This document shows, piece after piece, positions 1 through 11,200 of a stretch of 64,000 nucleotides of DNA. Each line of letters begins with the position of its first letter. Positions within the stretch are counted from its first letter, which is position 1. The notes below the pieces were generated by a model. That model was not told the DNA's origin and did not search any database. It was given only the letters and a program-made list of their open reading frames with translations. Both the position numbers and the translations under genes were made by a program. Source of the stretch: Tretioscincus oriximinensis (taxonomy: Eukaryota; Chordata; Lepidosauria; Squamata; Gymnophthalmidae); NCBI GenBank assembly GCA_022410635.1, contig JAJVDF010000450.1, positions 186,001-250,000 of the forward strand, read 5' to 3'.

Positions 1-1306
1 CAGTCCCATGAGTTCTACATTCAGTGAGAAATGAAAACCGTTTCACTTTCAGCTTGCAGGGATAAAGTAAATATAAAGATATATAATCACGTATAACTTC
101 CATGCTCAGTTTGTTTTAAGCTATCTGTTTGCATATTTGCATGATTTAATGCAATTTTTAAATTAACTTATTTTTGTTCATTTTGTTCATGTATAATTTT
201 TGTTAGAAGAGTTCCTTGAGTTATATTTAGAACTAATATTGCTATTGTTTTGAAATTATTAACTTAAGAACATAAGCGGAGCCCTGCTGAATTGGGGCCA
301 GAGCCCATCTGCCCCCCACCATTTGTACTTGGGCAGTCTGAAGCAGAAGAAGGCAAAATCTTCACCTGTTTCTGAAATACAACTTGTTGCTCCACCTCGG
401 AAGCAGTATCTAGAGATCCATCCTAGTAACTATTTATACTCTTAGCTTCCATGAACTTGTCTAATCCTATCTATGCAGGCTGGGAGCTACCATCACCTCT
501 TCTGGAACTAAATTAAGCCTGAAATAATGTTATAAAACTTGATAGAGGAAGCAATTGTTTTGCATTCCACTCATAAAGAATTATAATAGTTTAATATTTC
601 TTGCCACTTTTTTCCAGTTTCTGTGTTGCTATATGAAGACAAAATAGCTATTAAAAAGGTTGCTAGTTAAAACACTGGGGCAAACTATAGTTGATAAGAA
701 AATTGCATCAGGATTTTCTATATTTGCTAGTTTTTAGTTGTATAATCTTTGAATTTAATTTCATGTTTTATTATGCTGGTTTGTCAACTAACTGCAAACT
801 GTAGTACATAAATTCAAGTACTTTATTAAATCTATGTTTTTAAGATACGTATAATAGATGAAGAAAGACGCATGTATTTGATTGCAACACTCTCCCTTAC
901 TTTACCCTTCTTTCTCCCAGGCACTTCACTTCAAGAGGTTAACTGCTCTCACTGTGCTTGATTTGACTCATCACTTCCAAACATATTTGCATTTCTATTG
1001 CTATTTTAGCACCCTATTTGCACCACATAGTCTGTCCCTATGTAGTGTTACCTTAGCATCTGAAGAGGACAGCTCATACGCTCTCCTTTTTCATGTTAGT
1101 CCATGAGGTCCTATGAGATTCTGTTATGATATTCACATAGGTTTTTCTTTTACTGTAGTCCCTTTGTATTCAGGCATCTTTATTTCTTTTAATCTTACTT
1201 TTTAATTTTCTTGTTTTCTTTAAAAGAAATGTACACTACCCTGAAGCTACAATAATAAGGTCGTATAGAAATCCAATAAATATTTGTTTTCATTTTTCCC
1301 CTCAAG
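1..1306 (+). other. STXBP5: STXBP5 intron (upstream, partial)
   Basis: AT-rich intronic sequence. The only recognisable content is the reverse-oriented LINE 3' fragment at 262-535. The rest shows no exon-like reading frame with splice sites. Confidence 0.7.
262..535 (-). mobile_element. CR1/L2-like LINE 3' end (family with TTCTTATG tail), fragment
   Basis: Read on the minus strand this is the 3' end of a 5'-truncated LINE. The plus strand begins TTAAGAACATAAG and continues GGAGCCCTGCTGAATTGGGG, then TGGGCAGTCTGAAGCAGAAG and a stretch matching the C-terminal LPEEVV/SLDSFK coding region. The same family recurs at about 2140, 7513, 16341, 21994, 27117 and 29912 (minus) and at about 18800, 52780 and 54955 (plus). 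Confidence 0.75.
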
Positions 1307-1472
1307 TTTGCCAAGTTTGAGGCCACTATTGGACGTGTATTACTTACCACTTACGAACATGCGGATAGCCAGAACATTTTGTTTCACCAACAATGGGCAG
1401 GCCTTGTACCTTGTCTCACCTACAGAAATTCAGAGAATCACTTATAGTCAAGAAACATGTGAAAATTTGCAG
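1307..1472 (+). CDS. STXBP5: STXBP5 (tomosyn-1) internal coding exon, C-terminal part of the beta-propeller region
   Basis: This is a coding exon of syntaxin-binding protein 5 (tomosyn-1), a cytosolic WD40 protein that binds syntaxin-1 and SNAP-25 and inhibits SNARE-dependent vesicle fusion. The translation includes the stretches LLDVYYLPLTNMRIARTFCF and QALYLVSPTEIQRITYSQET, which I recognise as the segment just before the tomosyn tail. The acceptor is a pyrimidine-rich tract ending CTCAAG at 1306. The donor is CAG|GTAAAC at 1472/1473. The exon starts with the third base of a codon and ends in phase 0. Earlier exons lie upstream of the window, so the gene is partial here. I see no frame damage. 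The alternative is the paralogue STXBP5L; the neighbouring SAMD5 favours STXBP5. Confidence 0.93.
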
Positions 1473-3597
1473 GTAAACATTAAAAATATTTTAAGAAAAA
1501 TACTATTTGAAATAATAGCCCTCTTTACACAGTATATCATTTGCAGTTAAAGTTGTACAGTGTTCCTACTTCCATCTGTAGGAAGATATTGAACACATCC
1601 AACTCAGCTGCAACATTAGAAACTTGTACTTGGGAAAAATTATATTAATACAGAACTAAGTCAAATATGTATAATCAGAATGTTGTTAAAATCTTTTTGT
1701 TTATATGAAAAGAATGGATTTCTTACTAGAGAAATTAATCAAAGGGTACATCCACATGGCTGCCATTTGTAGTGCTATTTTTAGACTTAGTGCTATAAAG
1801 TACCTACACCATCATTGCTCGTGGTCCACAAGGTTGAAGATACTGCCTTTTTTCCTCCATGAAGCTGTCCAAAACCCCCATTTAAGTCCTTGATTGAGGC
1901 TGGAATAAGGCTTAGATGGGATGAGGTTTGGAGCACTGCAGCTTCTTGGGTGACATGTGCTAATCTTAGCCTAACATCCTCCAGACCATTCTAGTTGCAA
2001 TGCTACCTAGAAGCAGAACACCAAGTCAGTGAAACAGAAAACTTACTTAATGTCTCCATACTCACCTGTATCTTAGCAACTTTCTCTTATTGTAGGGGAT
2101 TATCATACCACCTACCTTTTTCTTGTTAGTCTCTAGTATGCTTTAAGAACATAAGATCATAAGAGGAGCCTTGCTGAATTGAGCTGGAGCCCATCTAATC
2201 CAGCATTCTGTTTCATGCAGTGGCCCACCAATTGCATCTGTGCAATCTAGAACAGAAGGCTAAATCTTCAACTGTTCTCAATCCCCTGCAAAAGGCATTT
2301 CAGGAATACTGCCTGTTGCTCCATTTTGGAGGCAGTATTAAGACATCCATCCTAGTAGCTGTTTATACCCTTGGCTTCCATGAACATGTCTAATCCTGTC
2401 TTAAAGCTATCTAGGCTGCTAACTACCACCACCTCTTCTGGAAGTAAATTCCATAGGCTGACAAAACTCTGGGTGAAAAAATATTTTCCTTTGTCTGTCC
2501 TAATTCTTCTGCCTGTCACCTTCAAGGAATGTCCCCTGGTCCTAGTATTGCATGATGGAGAAAATAGTTTTTCTCTATTCACCTTATCGATCCCTTGCAC
2601 GATTTTATACACCTCAATTAGGTCTCTCAAATGACGCTGAAGAGGTCCAGACATTGCAGCCTTATTACATAGGGGAGGTGCTTTAGTCCCATGATCATTT
2701 TTGTTGTCCTTTTACTGTACCTTCTCCAGTTCCACAATATCCAGTGGCCTCGCCACAGATTTATAAAGAGGCAAAACAAAATTTGCTGACTTGTTTTCAA
2801 TTCTTCCCCCTTCCTAGACACTGTAAAATAAAGCATTTATGTGAAGCAGTTCGATTACATTGAACCTCAGTTTGTACAATCCTACTGAGGAGAAACTTGT
2901 GCTATGTATGCCAATTTTTGGAAAAGAGAAGTGTTCTATCTTTTATATATTTACGTTTTAAACTTTTTTCAGTTAGAGATAAATCCCTGAAAATAAAAGG
3001 ATTAGCATTTATTTCTTTCCTCTTCTACAAGAGATTACATATGGGAGCTAATGTACAATATACCTGAATATATCCAAAGCAATGCTTTCATTTTTCATTG
3101 CTGGCTCTTTCATTTTCATTCCTTGTCTATCGTTGTTCTGCAGGGCTTCTTTTCCACCAGAGCCCTTATTGTCAGTTGTGGTTCAGGTGAGGTGCATCAA
3201 CCTGTACACATACCTGATAACTTTTATATAGCTGGGAGAATAGGCAACAAAACTAAAACCTAAAGGCTCTTCCTGCGCTGAGTCTTATCCTGGGTTATAT
3301 CTTGAAATAAGGACCTGCCCATCTTCATGCCAGTATAAACTATGACATAGTCTACAACTAGCTTGCAGGTGGAAATCCCTCTATTCCAAAATATTGCCCG
3401 GTGCAGAAAAGTGTAGTGCAGATATTAATCACAAATGCAGATGATGTTAAACCATTGTTATGTACCTTTTTTCAAAGAACTGATTTGACACAGTGCTAAT
3501 TGACACAATACTAATTGACAGGATCGTGTAAGAAAAGAGTAAGGCAGATTCAATATATTTTTGTGTGACTTTTGCTTATTTTGTTTTCCCTTTGAAG
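1473..3597 (+). other. STXBP5: STXBP5 intron
   Basis: The intron is bounded by GTAAAC and TTTGAAG. It holds the LINE fragment at about 2140-2830. Nothing else is recognisable. Confidence 0.85.
2140..2830 (-). mobile_element. CR1/L2-like LINE, 5'-truncated copy with ORF2 C-terminus
   Basis: This is the best-preserved copy of the family in the window. The minus-strand frame from 2654 down to 2352 is open for 100 codons. It shows the reverse-transcriptase protein C-terminus: LRDLIEVYKIVQGIDKVNRE, then GKYFFTQSFVSLWNLLPEEV, then SLDSFKTGLD. The 3' UTR follows and ends in TTCTTATG-type repeats at about 2144. Further frame pieces extend to about 2830. I place it in the CR1/L2 group by the LIEVYK...NLLPEEVV...SFK pattern; the exact clade is unresolved. 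Confidence 0.8.
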
Positions 3598-3709
3598 GAA
3601 ATGTTGGGTGAACTCTTCACCCCAGTAGAAACACCAGAAGCACCAAATAAAGGATTCTTCAAAGGCCTGTTTGGAGGTGGTGCACAATCATTGGACAGAG
3701 AAGAACTCT
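3598..3709 (+). CDS. STXBP5: STXBP5 (tomosyn-1) coding exon, linker before the SNARE domain
   Basis: The exon begins GAA ATG TTG after an acceptor ending TTTGAAG. It reads EMLGELFTPVETPEAPNKGF, then a Gly/Phe-rich piece with GLFGGGAQSLDREEL. This is the tail linker between the second beta-propeller and the R-SNARE motif of tomosyn. The donor is T|GTAAGT at 3709/3710, leaving one base of a Phe codon that is completed by TT at the start of the next exon (6310-6311). The upstream exon ends in phase 0, so the splice frame is consistent on both sides. Intron lengths in this part of the gene are about 2.1 kb upstream and 2.6 kb downstream. Confidence 0.94.
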
Positions 3710-6309
3710 GTAAGTTAATTACAACTTTTATATAAGCAGAAAAATGTAATTTCTCAAAATATTGCAAACAATGTGCAATAATTAGATAAGATATTGTTAA
3801 GACGTTCATAGCATCCTTTGCACCCCCAGCATGTAAAAATACCTTTTAGTGTTTTGTATTTTAAATAGAGATGTGATAAGCAGGTGAAAAGCAGACAAAT
3901 GAACCACAAACCCACCTAGCTCTCTCACCTTGCTCAGGTTCAAACAAAGGCAAGCATTATAATTTTGGCTTGTGCTCTTGCAAACAAACTCAGTACCTCA
4001 AGACCTCAAAACATATGGTAAGAGCCTTTACAATTCAGGAATAAAAAATAGGAGTGCCTATCTTTGCCCCATGCCAAAAGTGTATGTATGACTCAGTCTC
4101 CAAATATGGGTAGAGTAGAAGCCTATGAAGGGATGAATTCTCTGAGAAACTCCTTGCTATGAACATTGCATCTTTTATAAGGTCCTTGCCATGAACACAG
4201 ATGACTCTTAAAAAGGATATGATTTCTTTCTCTATTCTGCCTGTCTCACCCACCTCACCCCATCTCCCCCCATCCACATTATTCAGGCAATGACACACTA
4301 GTCATCTGTCATTATTTTGTATGCTGGCTCTGAATGATAAAGGTCACTATATGTAATGGCCATTCAGCAAGCATAGCCAGAATTGGTGAATGGAACGAAT
4401 TAAAGCCAAAGCAACCAAACTTCAACAATGCAATCTGAATTGGCTTAGAATGCCAAGGGTTCATCTGAGGATGGGTCAAACCTTGTGTTTTGATCCAAGT
4501 TTTATATTTCTCCTTTTTTTGAAAGTTTTGCAAATCTTTTCTTGCCTAGATCTGACCCAAACTTTCTATTAAAATCCTAAGTCACTATCAGTCAAATTGT
4601 CATATAGATGTGTCTACATTCTTCACTAGAATGAACTGACATATGGCGGTTCTAGTTTGAGGATTACAGTACATCCTCGGTGAGAACAAGGTTGGCTTTA
4701 TGATTCTATGATGATTGGCTGACATGAAATCATAAGGGAGCAAACCAAAGGAAGAAATTCTCTATAAGACTCCAAAGACAAGCAGGCAAGAGTTCAGATG
4801 CTTCTTAGGTTGTCAGTGACAGAAGAGTGATCTGTAGGAGAGAGTACAAGAAGAATTTTCTCTGGTCCCATAACTCAAGCCTTCGCTAAACATGAGGGAG
4901 CAAAAAGACTCCAGATCCTGCTTTGTGATTTAGCTGAGAGTGAGGGGATAGACTGCAAACTGTAGACTGCAGGCACGGAGAGTTCAGTTGCTAAGGAATC
5001 CGTCTCTCATCTGGGAATCAGGTTTTGAAGCCCTATGTCAGACGTAGGGAGGGATGAGCAGCTTCCACTAGCCTGTAGCTCTAGCCAACCCAGCTATTTG
5101 AAAGCATGAATTGCAAGAATTTGCAACTGAATGCAAGTAGATACATGGGAACCACCACAACCTGGTGGGGAAGATAGAATATAAGCCTTCGGGCAAAAAT
5201 ATCCTTGTAAGCCGCTTTGAGTCCCTTTGAAAGGTGAGAAAAGTGGGGTATAAGAACCTAGTTCTTGTTCTTCAAACAACTTTACATCACTTTTCACTTC
5301 TTGTTTCTTGTCTGGTTTGCCAGTTGCTTCTTTGCTCAGTATACAGTACTCCTGTTTCTTCTTGCTTTTGTTCTGATCTGTTTCCTTACTTTACCTGTAA
5401 GAGTCTCTGCTAAACGGCAAGTCTTTTAAAATATTTTTCTGCTTTTGCAAGCCTCAGAAGAGTCAAGGAGGGCTTGTCTTAAGAAGTGGACAAAATTCAG
5501 TGGCTTTTCTTCAGTGCTACGGAATCTAGAAGACTGGGACTAGAACCTAAGAAACCATAAATCTGTGGAATTCTAAAATTGCTAAATACAAGAAATATGA
5601 CTCAGAGCCAAGTCATGTATGTTTGTTTGTGACAAGGCAAAAATTTATGTTACTCAAAGAGGAAAACAATGAATGAGAAAGATAAGCAATACTGAGAATG
5701 ATGTGATAAGATAATATCAGAGATATGTGTTTGCTACTTTTATAGGACAAAGATACAGATCATTAGGGATATTGCATCTACAGTTGCATTGCTCAGAGAA
5801 ATTCCTTTAGTCCAGATATGCTATTTGTTTTTGTAAAAGGAGCTTTAAAAAGACAGAATTATGGACAGTTATTGCATAGGTTTGAACTGACATATTTCCT
5901 GTTCAAGATAACCTCAAATATGCATCCCATAGAGCATTCTGTACTCTGGATCCTTATAAACTTTCAGCAAAATTATATTGGTTCCCTGTATACTTATGCT
6001 GTACACATGTTTAATAGTAATGCTAGAACAGTAAGGTATGACAAAGCATTATAGTTATTGAACTTACTAGATGCTAACTGTGTTGCATAGCATTACCATT
6101 TTTGGAGCCACTTTATTCATCAACTAACACAGTGTTTGAGCTTAATGTTTAAACAAATACAGTAACGATGTGGTTTTAATGGTTAATCTGATTCAGCAAT
6201 GCATTGCGCCTTAAATTTGGCCTTAAGGCAACTCCTTGTGTATTGCTCCTAAATAGCAAATAAGAGAAAAAAATCTGTTTAAATTTTTTTGTCCTTTTTT
6301 TTTACCTAG
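3710..6309 (+). other. STXBP5: STXBP5 intron
   Basis: The intron is bounded by GTAAGT and TTTACCTAG. It holds the tRNA-headed SINE at 4968-5275. The rest (3710-4960 and 5280-6300) shows nothing recognisable beyond AT-rich intronic sequence. Confidence 0.85.
4968..5275 (+). mobile_element. tRNA-headed SINE with Sauria/BovB-like 3' tail (plus orientation)
   Basis: Head: GGCACGGAGAGTTCAGTTGC (box A-like), CTAAGGAATCCGTCTCTCAT and a degraded box B (GGTTTTGAAGCCC). Body: GGGAGGGATGAGCAGCTTCC, then CTGTAGCTCTAGCCAACCCA. Tail: TTGTAAGCCGCTTTGAGTCC, then GGTGAGAAAAGTGGGGTATA and a short TTCTTGTTCTT end. The tail resembles that of Sauria SINEs, which derive from BovB LINEs; the head differs from the Sauria head. 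Confidence 0.8.
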
Positions 6310-6530
6310 TTGGTGAATCAGCTTCTGGAAAGGCATCCAGGAGTCTTGCTCAGCATATTCCAGGGCCTGGTGGAATTGAAGGAGTCAAAGGGGCAGCATC
6401 CGGAGTAGTTTGTGAATTGGCACGAGCCAGAATAGCACTAGATGAAAGAGGACAAAAGCTTGGGGAACTAGAAGAAAGAACAGCAGCTATGTTAGCCAGT
6501 GCTGATTCTTTTTCAAAGCATGCACACGAG
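6310..6530 (+). CDS. STXBP5: STXBP5 (tomosyn-1) R-SNARE exon
   Basis: This exon encodes nearly all of the tomosyn VAMP-like coiled coil. It is the part that takes the place of synaptobrevin in a complex with syntaxin and SNAP-25 and so blocks fusion. Visible landmarks are FGESASGKASRSLAQHIPGP, then GIEGVKGAASGVV, then the heptad region around LDERGQKLGELEERTAAML. The Arg in DERGQKL is in the position expected for the ionic zero-layer Arg of R-SNAREs. The acceptor is TTTTTTTTACCTAG and the donor is GAG|GTAAGG. A Cys occurs in VVCELARAR where I recall Gly in mammals; the codon is TGT, so it could be a lineage change or a single-base error. The protein has no transmembrane anchor, as expected for tomosyn. 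Confidence 0.95.
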
Positions 6531-6719
6531 GTAAGGTGTTTGTGACTGTGAGCTTCTTAGAAAAACAAAACATTTCATTGCTAACTCTGTCACAGCTGAA
6601 TCCAGCATTGTTGGAATTGTTGATTTGCTGCAGTACTCCAAGATGTTTTTTTTAGAGATGTTTCCAAATTTAGATAGCAACATAAATGCAAGAAGCTACT
6701 TAGACTAATAGTGCTACAT

Positions 6720-6785
6720 TTATTTTATTTATTTATTTACATTTAAATACCGGCCTATGCCCGAAGGTCTCAGGACGGTTAACAA
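6720..6785 (-). mobile_element. L2-like LINE 3' tail
   Basis: The plus strand reads TATTTATTTACATTTAAATA, then CCGGCCTATGCCCGAAGGTC. This is the reverse complement of the GACCTTCGGGTATAGGGCGG...(TAAA)n end seen on the plus strand at 26184-26252. Confidence 0.55.
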
Positions 6786-7164
6786 TAAAAAGCCAATGTC
6801 TTTAGAGAAGAGATCAACCCTAGACTATATAAATGTAGGAAATGCCTTCCTCTGATAAGATATTTGTTCTGTAAATACCTTTAAAAAAGGGAACACAATA
6901 TTCTTTGCCCACTTCCCCATTCCAGAGATACAATTTGGGGGAAAACATTTTAAGATTATGTTTACAAGATTATTGTCTAAATATTGTTCAGCCAAGGATT
7001 GAGACAAGAATTGCTGTGCATCTTGGTTGCAATTCTGTATCTCTTGAGCATTGCTTACATCTGAAATGATTTGACTATACATTCTAGGAAGCATCAATAA
7101 TATCTGAAGAGGTAGAAGAAGAGGTAGAGGAAGAGGTAGAAGAAGTAATAGTAATAGTAATAAT

Positions 7165-7410
7165 TGTGTTTTTAGACCCTGCTCTTTTCCAGAGCGGCTT
7201 ACAGGGTTAATTTTTGCTCGAAGGCTTACATCTTATTCTATCTTCCCCATCAAGTTAATGAAGGTACTCATTTATCTAATTGATATGCAAATTACAAATT
7301 TGCATCTCTTTCAAATAGCTGAGTTCACTAGAGCTGCAGGCTAGTGGAAGGCGCTCACACCTCCCCACGTCCGACACAGGGCTTTGAAACCTGATCTCTT
7401 AGATGGAACT
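7165..7410 (-). mobile_element. tRNA-headed SINE with Sauria-like tail (minus orientation)
   Basis: The tail comes first (GACCCTGCTCTTTTCCAGAG, then CGGCTTACAGGGT), preceded by a GAA/GAG-rich tract at 7106-7145 that represents the (TTC)n end. The body has AGCTGAGTTCACTAGAGCTG and GGCTAGTGGAAGGCGCTCAC, and the head is degraded (GGGCTTTGAAACCTGATCTC). It is diverged and lacks the box A end. Confidence 0.7.
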
Positions 7411-7512
7411 GGCACTGATGTCATTCATTCCATTGCTAGTATGAATGTCCTTGATGGAATATTTCATAGAATTCAAATCCATCTAGTCTGGGATATAAAT
7501 TGCATGTTGATA

Positions 7513-8035
7513 AGAGAACATAAGAGAAGCCCTGCAGAATCGAGCGAGAGCCGATTTAGTCCAGCCTTCTGCCTCACCCAGTGGCCCACCAATTGCACCT
7601 GGGCAGTCTGGAACAGAAGAAGGCAAAATCTTCACATATTCTTGATGCCCTAGCAAATAGTATTTCAAGAATAGTGCCTGTTGCTCCATCTTAGAGGCAG
7701 CATCAAAATATCCATTCTAGTAGCTGTTTATAACCTTGGCTTCTATGAACTTGTTTAATCCTCTCTTAAAGCTATCCAGACTGCTAACTGCCACCACCTC
7801 TTCTGGAAGTAAATTCCAAAAGCCTATGACCCTCTGGGTGAAAAAATACTTTCCCTTGTATGTCCTCACTCTTCTTCCAAACAGTTTCAATGAATGCCGC
7901 CTATTCCTAGTGTTATACGATAGAGAAAACAATTTTTCTCTATTCACTTTATCAATGACCCAGACATTGCAGCCAGATTTCATAAGGGAGGTGCTCCAGC
8001 CCCTTGATCATTCTTGTTGCTCTTTTCTGCACATT
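7513..8035 (-). mobile_element. CR1/L2-like LINE 3' end, fragment
   Basis: The plus strand starts AGAACATAAGAGAAGCCCTG and continues CAGTGGCCCACCAATTGCAC. The minus-strand frame around 7983-7717 shows IDKVNREKLFSLSYNTRNRR and FWNLLPEEVVAVSSLDSFKR, matching the copy at 2140-2830. Confidence 0.78.
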
Positions 8036-8172
8036 AATTTTTCATCAATTAGAACCACTAACTACGTAAATGGTCCTGTTTTGAGAATTGTATTCGTTCA
8101 CATTATAGAATATGCTGCACGTTGTATCAAGTCAGATATATGACTGTTGTGTTAATTTGTTCTGTTTTTTAG

Positions 8173-8214
8173 ATGATGTTGAAATGCAAAGATAAAAAAT
8201 GGTACCAGTTCTGA
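8173..8214 (+). CDS. STXBP5: STXBP5 (tomosyn-1) terminal coding exon and stop
   Basis: The last 13 codons read MMLKCKDKKWYQF and end in TGA at 8212-8214. The acceptor is TTCTGTTTTTTAG. It joins in phase 0 to the GAG that ends the SNARE exon, giving the junction AHE|MML. The short basic KDKKWYQF ending is the characteristic tomosyn C-terminus. The exon is too short to be found by an ORF-length cut-off. Everything after it up to the poly(A) site is 3' UTR. Confidence 0.93.
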   Translation: MMLKCKDKKWYQF

Positions 8215-11200
8215 CAACGCATTTTGAAATATGTCTATATAACTTTACCATGAAGAAAGAGATCTCCTTTTCATTAACTTCTGCAGGACCAGTGGACCTG
8301 GAACGGTTTCAGTCAATGGATACAGATGTTTCCTAGCACAATTTACACAGTTTTACCTCAGTCATGCAGCTTTAACTGAGGGTTGTTGTATTTAAAACTG
8401 TTGCCCACACAGGTGTGTGTGCGTGTCTTATCTTGTGGGTGGACTGAGAGCTTGGGAACAGAATCAAATAGAACACATGGACAAGAAAAAGAAAAATTGG
8501 TATCAGATAAGCAGGGGCAATGCAGGATCTATCCTGTGTTAATATTTCATATGCCAAACGTTTTTGTGCTGTTGTTGTTGCTGCCAGTGTTTCATCCTCC
8601 CATGGGAGGCTGCAATAAATCGGATGTCCAAGAGCTAGAATAACATTGTTCATCTTACAGGACTATTAGTAGCCAATCTCTACCTTCCCTCCTTAGAGCA
8701 CGTCATAATAGTTGTTACAAAAAAAGGCTTATTCTGCTATCAACTCTCTGATCTAACCAACTGGAAGTATGGGAACTCCACCCTGAATCCATGCACAGTT
8801 AACATGCACATAGAATTTTATTGGACCCTTGGTTGAATATTTCTTGTATTGCATCATCATACTGTGGCTGCAGTTTGATGCTATTATAAGCTGTGATTCA
8901 TTACACAAAAAGGAGGTGCAGCAAATCCTTGGTATGGGGACTTCCCCTCTTCTCTGGTGCAGTCACACGAGACCAGAAGCTTTTGCTTCCATTTTTAGTT
9001 AACTGTAGTTCATTTTTCTGAACCTGATATATTATTTTAAGTAATACATCATAAACTCGGTTTATTTTAAGCAGCTTTAATTACAATTAAGATAGTAATG
9101 TTATCTTTGAACTCTAAAAATTGAATTTTTTTTTTTAATGGGACAAAAACATGTCTCACGAGCTTCATCCTGGACTAGGGAAAGTAACATGTAATGTCAA
9201 GCCTCTCTGCATCTTTTCAACATAATAAATCATAGTTAAATATAACACCTGAATGCAGCCAATCTCAAATGCAACACAAGGTGATAAAAGTTATCTTGCA
9301 TTGTTAAAAATGTATATAATAATAATGCACAGCTACGCATCTGTATTATGGCTGTATAGTGTGAAAAGCAGGGCATCTGATACACTGAGGAAACAATTTG
9401 ACACCTCTCAGCCTAATCTGGTTTTTTATTTAAATCATCCTGCACATCTAAGTCAACATGTAATCAATTACCAATACTTTATAAGTTTAATTAATGCTAT
9501 ACCCCTTTTTATGTTAAATACAATGTATCTGTGCCGGCATTTAATAAGATCTATAAGACTTTTGGTAGCTGTAGCATACATGCCCAATGAGAACTCAATT
9601 TCCAGGTGGGAACAGTCTTGAACTGAGATAAAGCCTAATGGATAATATAATTTACTATCATTTACATTAGTCTAACGTAGTTCTAGATTTTGTAATAATT
9701 GTTCAAAGAATCTCTTACTGAGATAAAATGTATCAAGCATAGATTGCCTCCAGAATCCAAGGTACGTTTACTTGGAAGCAAGCTCTATTGATCTTAGTAG
9801 AATTTCCTTCCATGTAAGTGTCCTTAAGTTCACTGCATGAATTGCAGAATTAATTGAACCTTATGGGTTGTTTGGAAATGCAGCAGTAAACGCAAAATTT
9901 AACCTCAATATTTTATCACTTTAGAAAGTAGCAGATTCCGACTTAGATTTGTAACAGAGGAAAGATATAAGATGTGCCAAACTGAAGCAGTATATTTTTA
10001 GCTAATGAAGATTGCACCAAAGCCATAGTGTAATATTAATAAATGAACTTATTTAAATAATATATAAAGAAATGCAAAATTAAGAATTGTCATGTTAGAA
10101 ACCGAAATAGTGAATAATTTGTGATTAATTTGCAAACAGCCTGATTTAGGCTTTGTTTGTAAGTAAGTGCCATTATATGGCCAGTCAGACGTATGGGGTT
10201 TGTTGATTCTGCTTTGCATATGTTGAATGATTGGGTTGTCTTGACTTCTTTGTTGTAAACACAGACTACAGTTTAGCTAAAACCCAATTCCTTCAAATGG
10301 ATTTTGCTCAAAATAAAGTTACAAACCCGGATTAAAAAAAAAGAAAGAAAAATCCCTTACTGGCTTAACCAGCACAGTGTGGTCTTTTATGTTAATGAGG
10401 CAAGCTTTATTTTCACTTAGCTAAGCAACTACTGCACTTGGATTGTAAGCTGCGACAATGCTTGCCTTTCACTTCAAAATACTTCAGTGGTTTACTTGGT
10501 GCCTCCCCATACTGAAAATTTGGGCAGTATCCAAACGTCACTTATTTATTCCTCTGTAATTGGATATTCTGAAATAAAGTAGGGGTATTCTAGAATGAAG
10601 CTGTCTAGACAGTGCTTTATTCTGTAATAAGTAAATGATCTCTGGATGAAGTCATGATCAGACAGCTGTGATTCCAGGAGACCATGTGGGAAACAAACCA
10701 AATTATTCCTGTAGTCATGATGCTGTAATCTTGAAGAAGCTGTTTGGGCCAGCAGCCAAATTTTTCCAGTAATTTAAATCAGGTTAAGAAAAACTTTTCT
10801 TGTGAACAATCTGTTGCTAGAATAATATGATATTTTAAGGTTTAAATAAATTGCCTTATTTGTAGCTGTATATCAAAACACTGACTGATATGATATCTAT
10901 AAACCAAAAGATAAAAGGATGGTAAGTGGTATGTTGTCCTATATTTTTTTCATTTTCCTCCAGTTCTCCTTTGTATGTCCCATCCAAAATTAGTTGCTAA
11001 ATTTCCACTGAATTCTATATGTGCTAAAATAATAGCTCATCTCCTTCACAGTGCTTATACCCAGATGTATTGAAATATAATCTGAATTTAGAGAGAGACA
11101 GAATTCAAATCTTCCCTTTCTTATAATTTAGAAAATAAAATTCTAGAAAATAAAAGCTTGATAACCTAAACCCTATTTCGATCAGTACTGCTTTGTGAAA

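Larger units (their letters stand above)
6531..8172 (+). other. STXBP5: STXBP5 last intron
   Basis: The intron is bounded by GTAAGG and TTTTTTAG. It holds a LINE tail (6720-6785), a purine-rich tract (7106-7145), a SINE (7165-7410) and a CR1/L2-like fragment (7513-8035). Confidence 0.85.

Noticed and set aside
4668..4715. TTTATGATTCTATGATG resembling a CR1 terminus
   Set aside because: Only the last few bases match and the preceding TTGGACCC/CCCTTCCAAC signature is absent.
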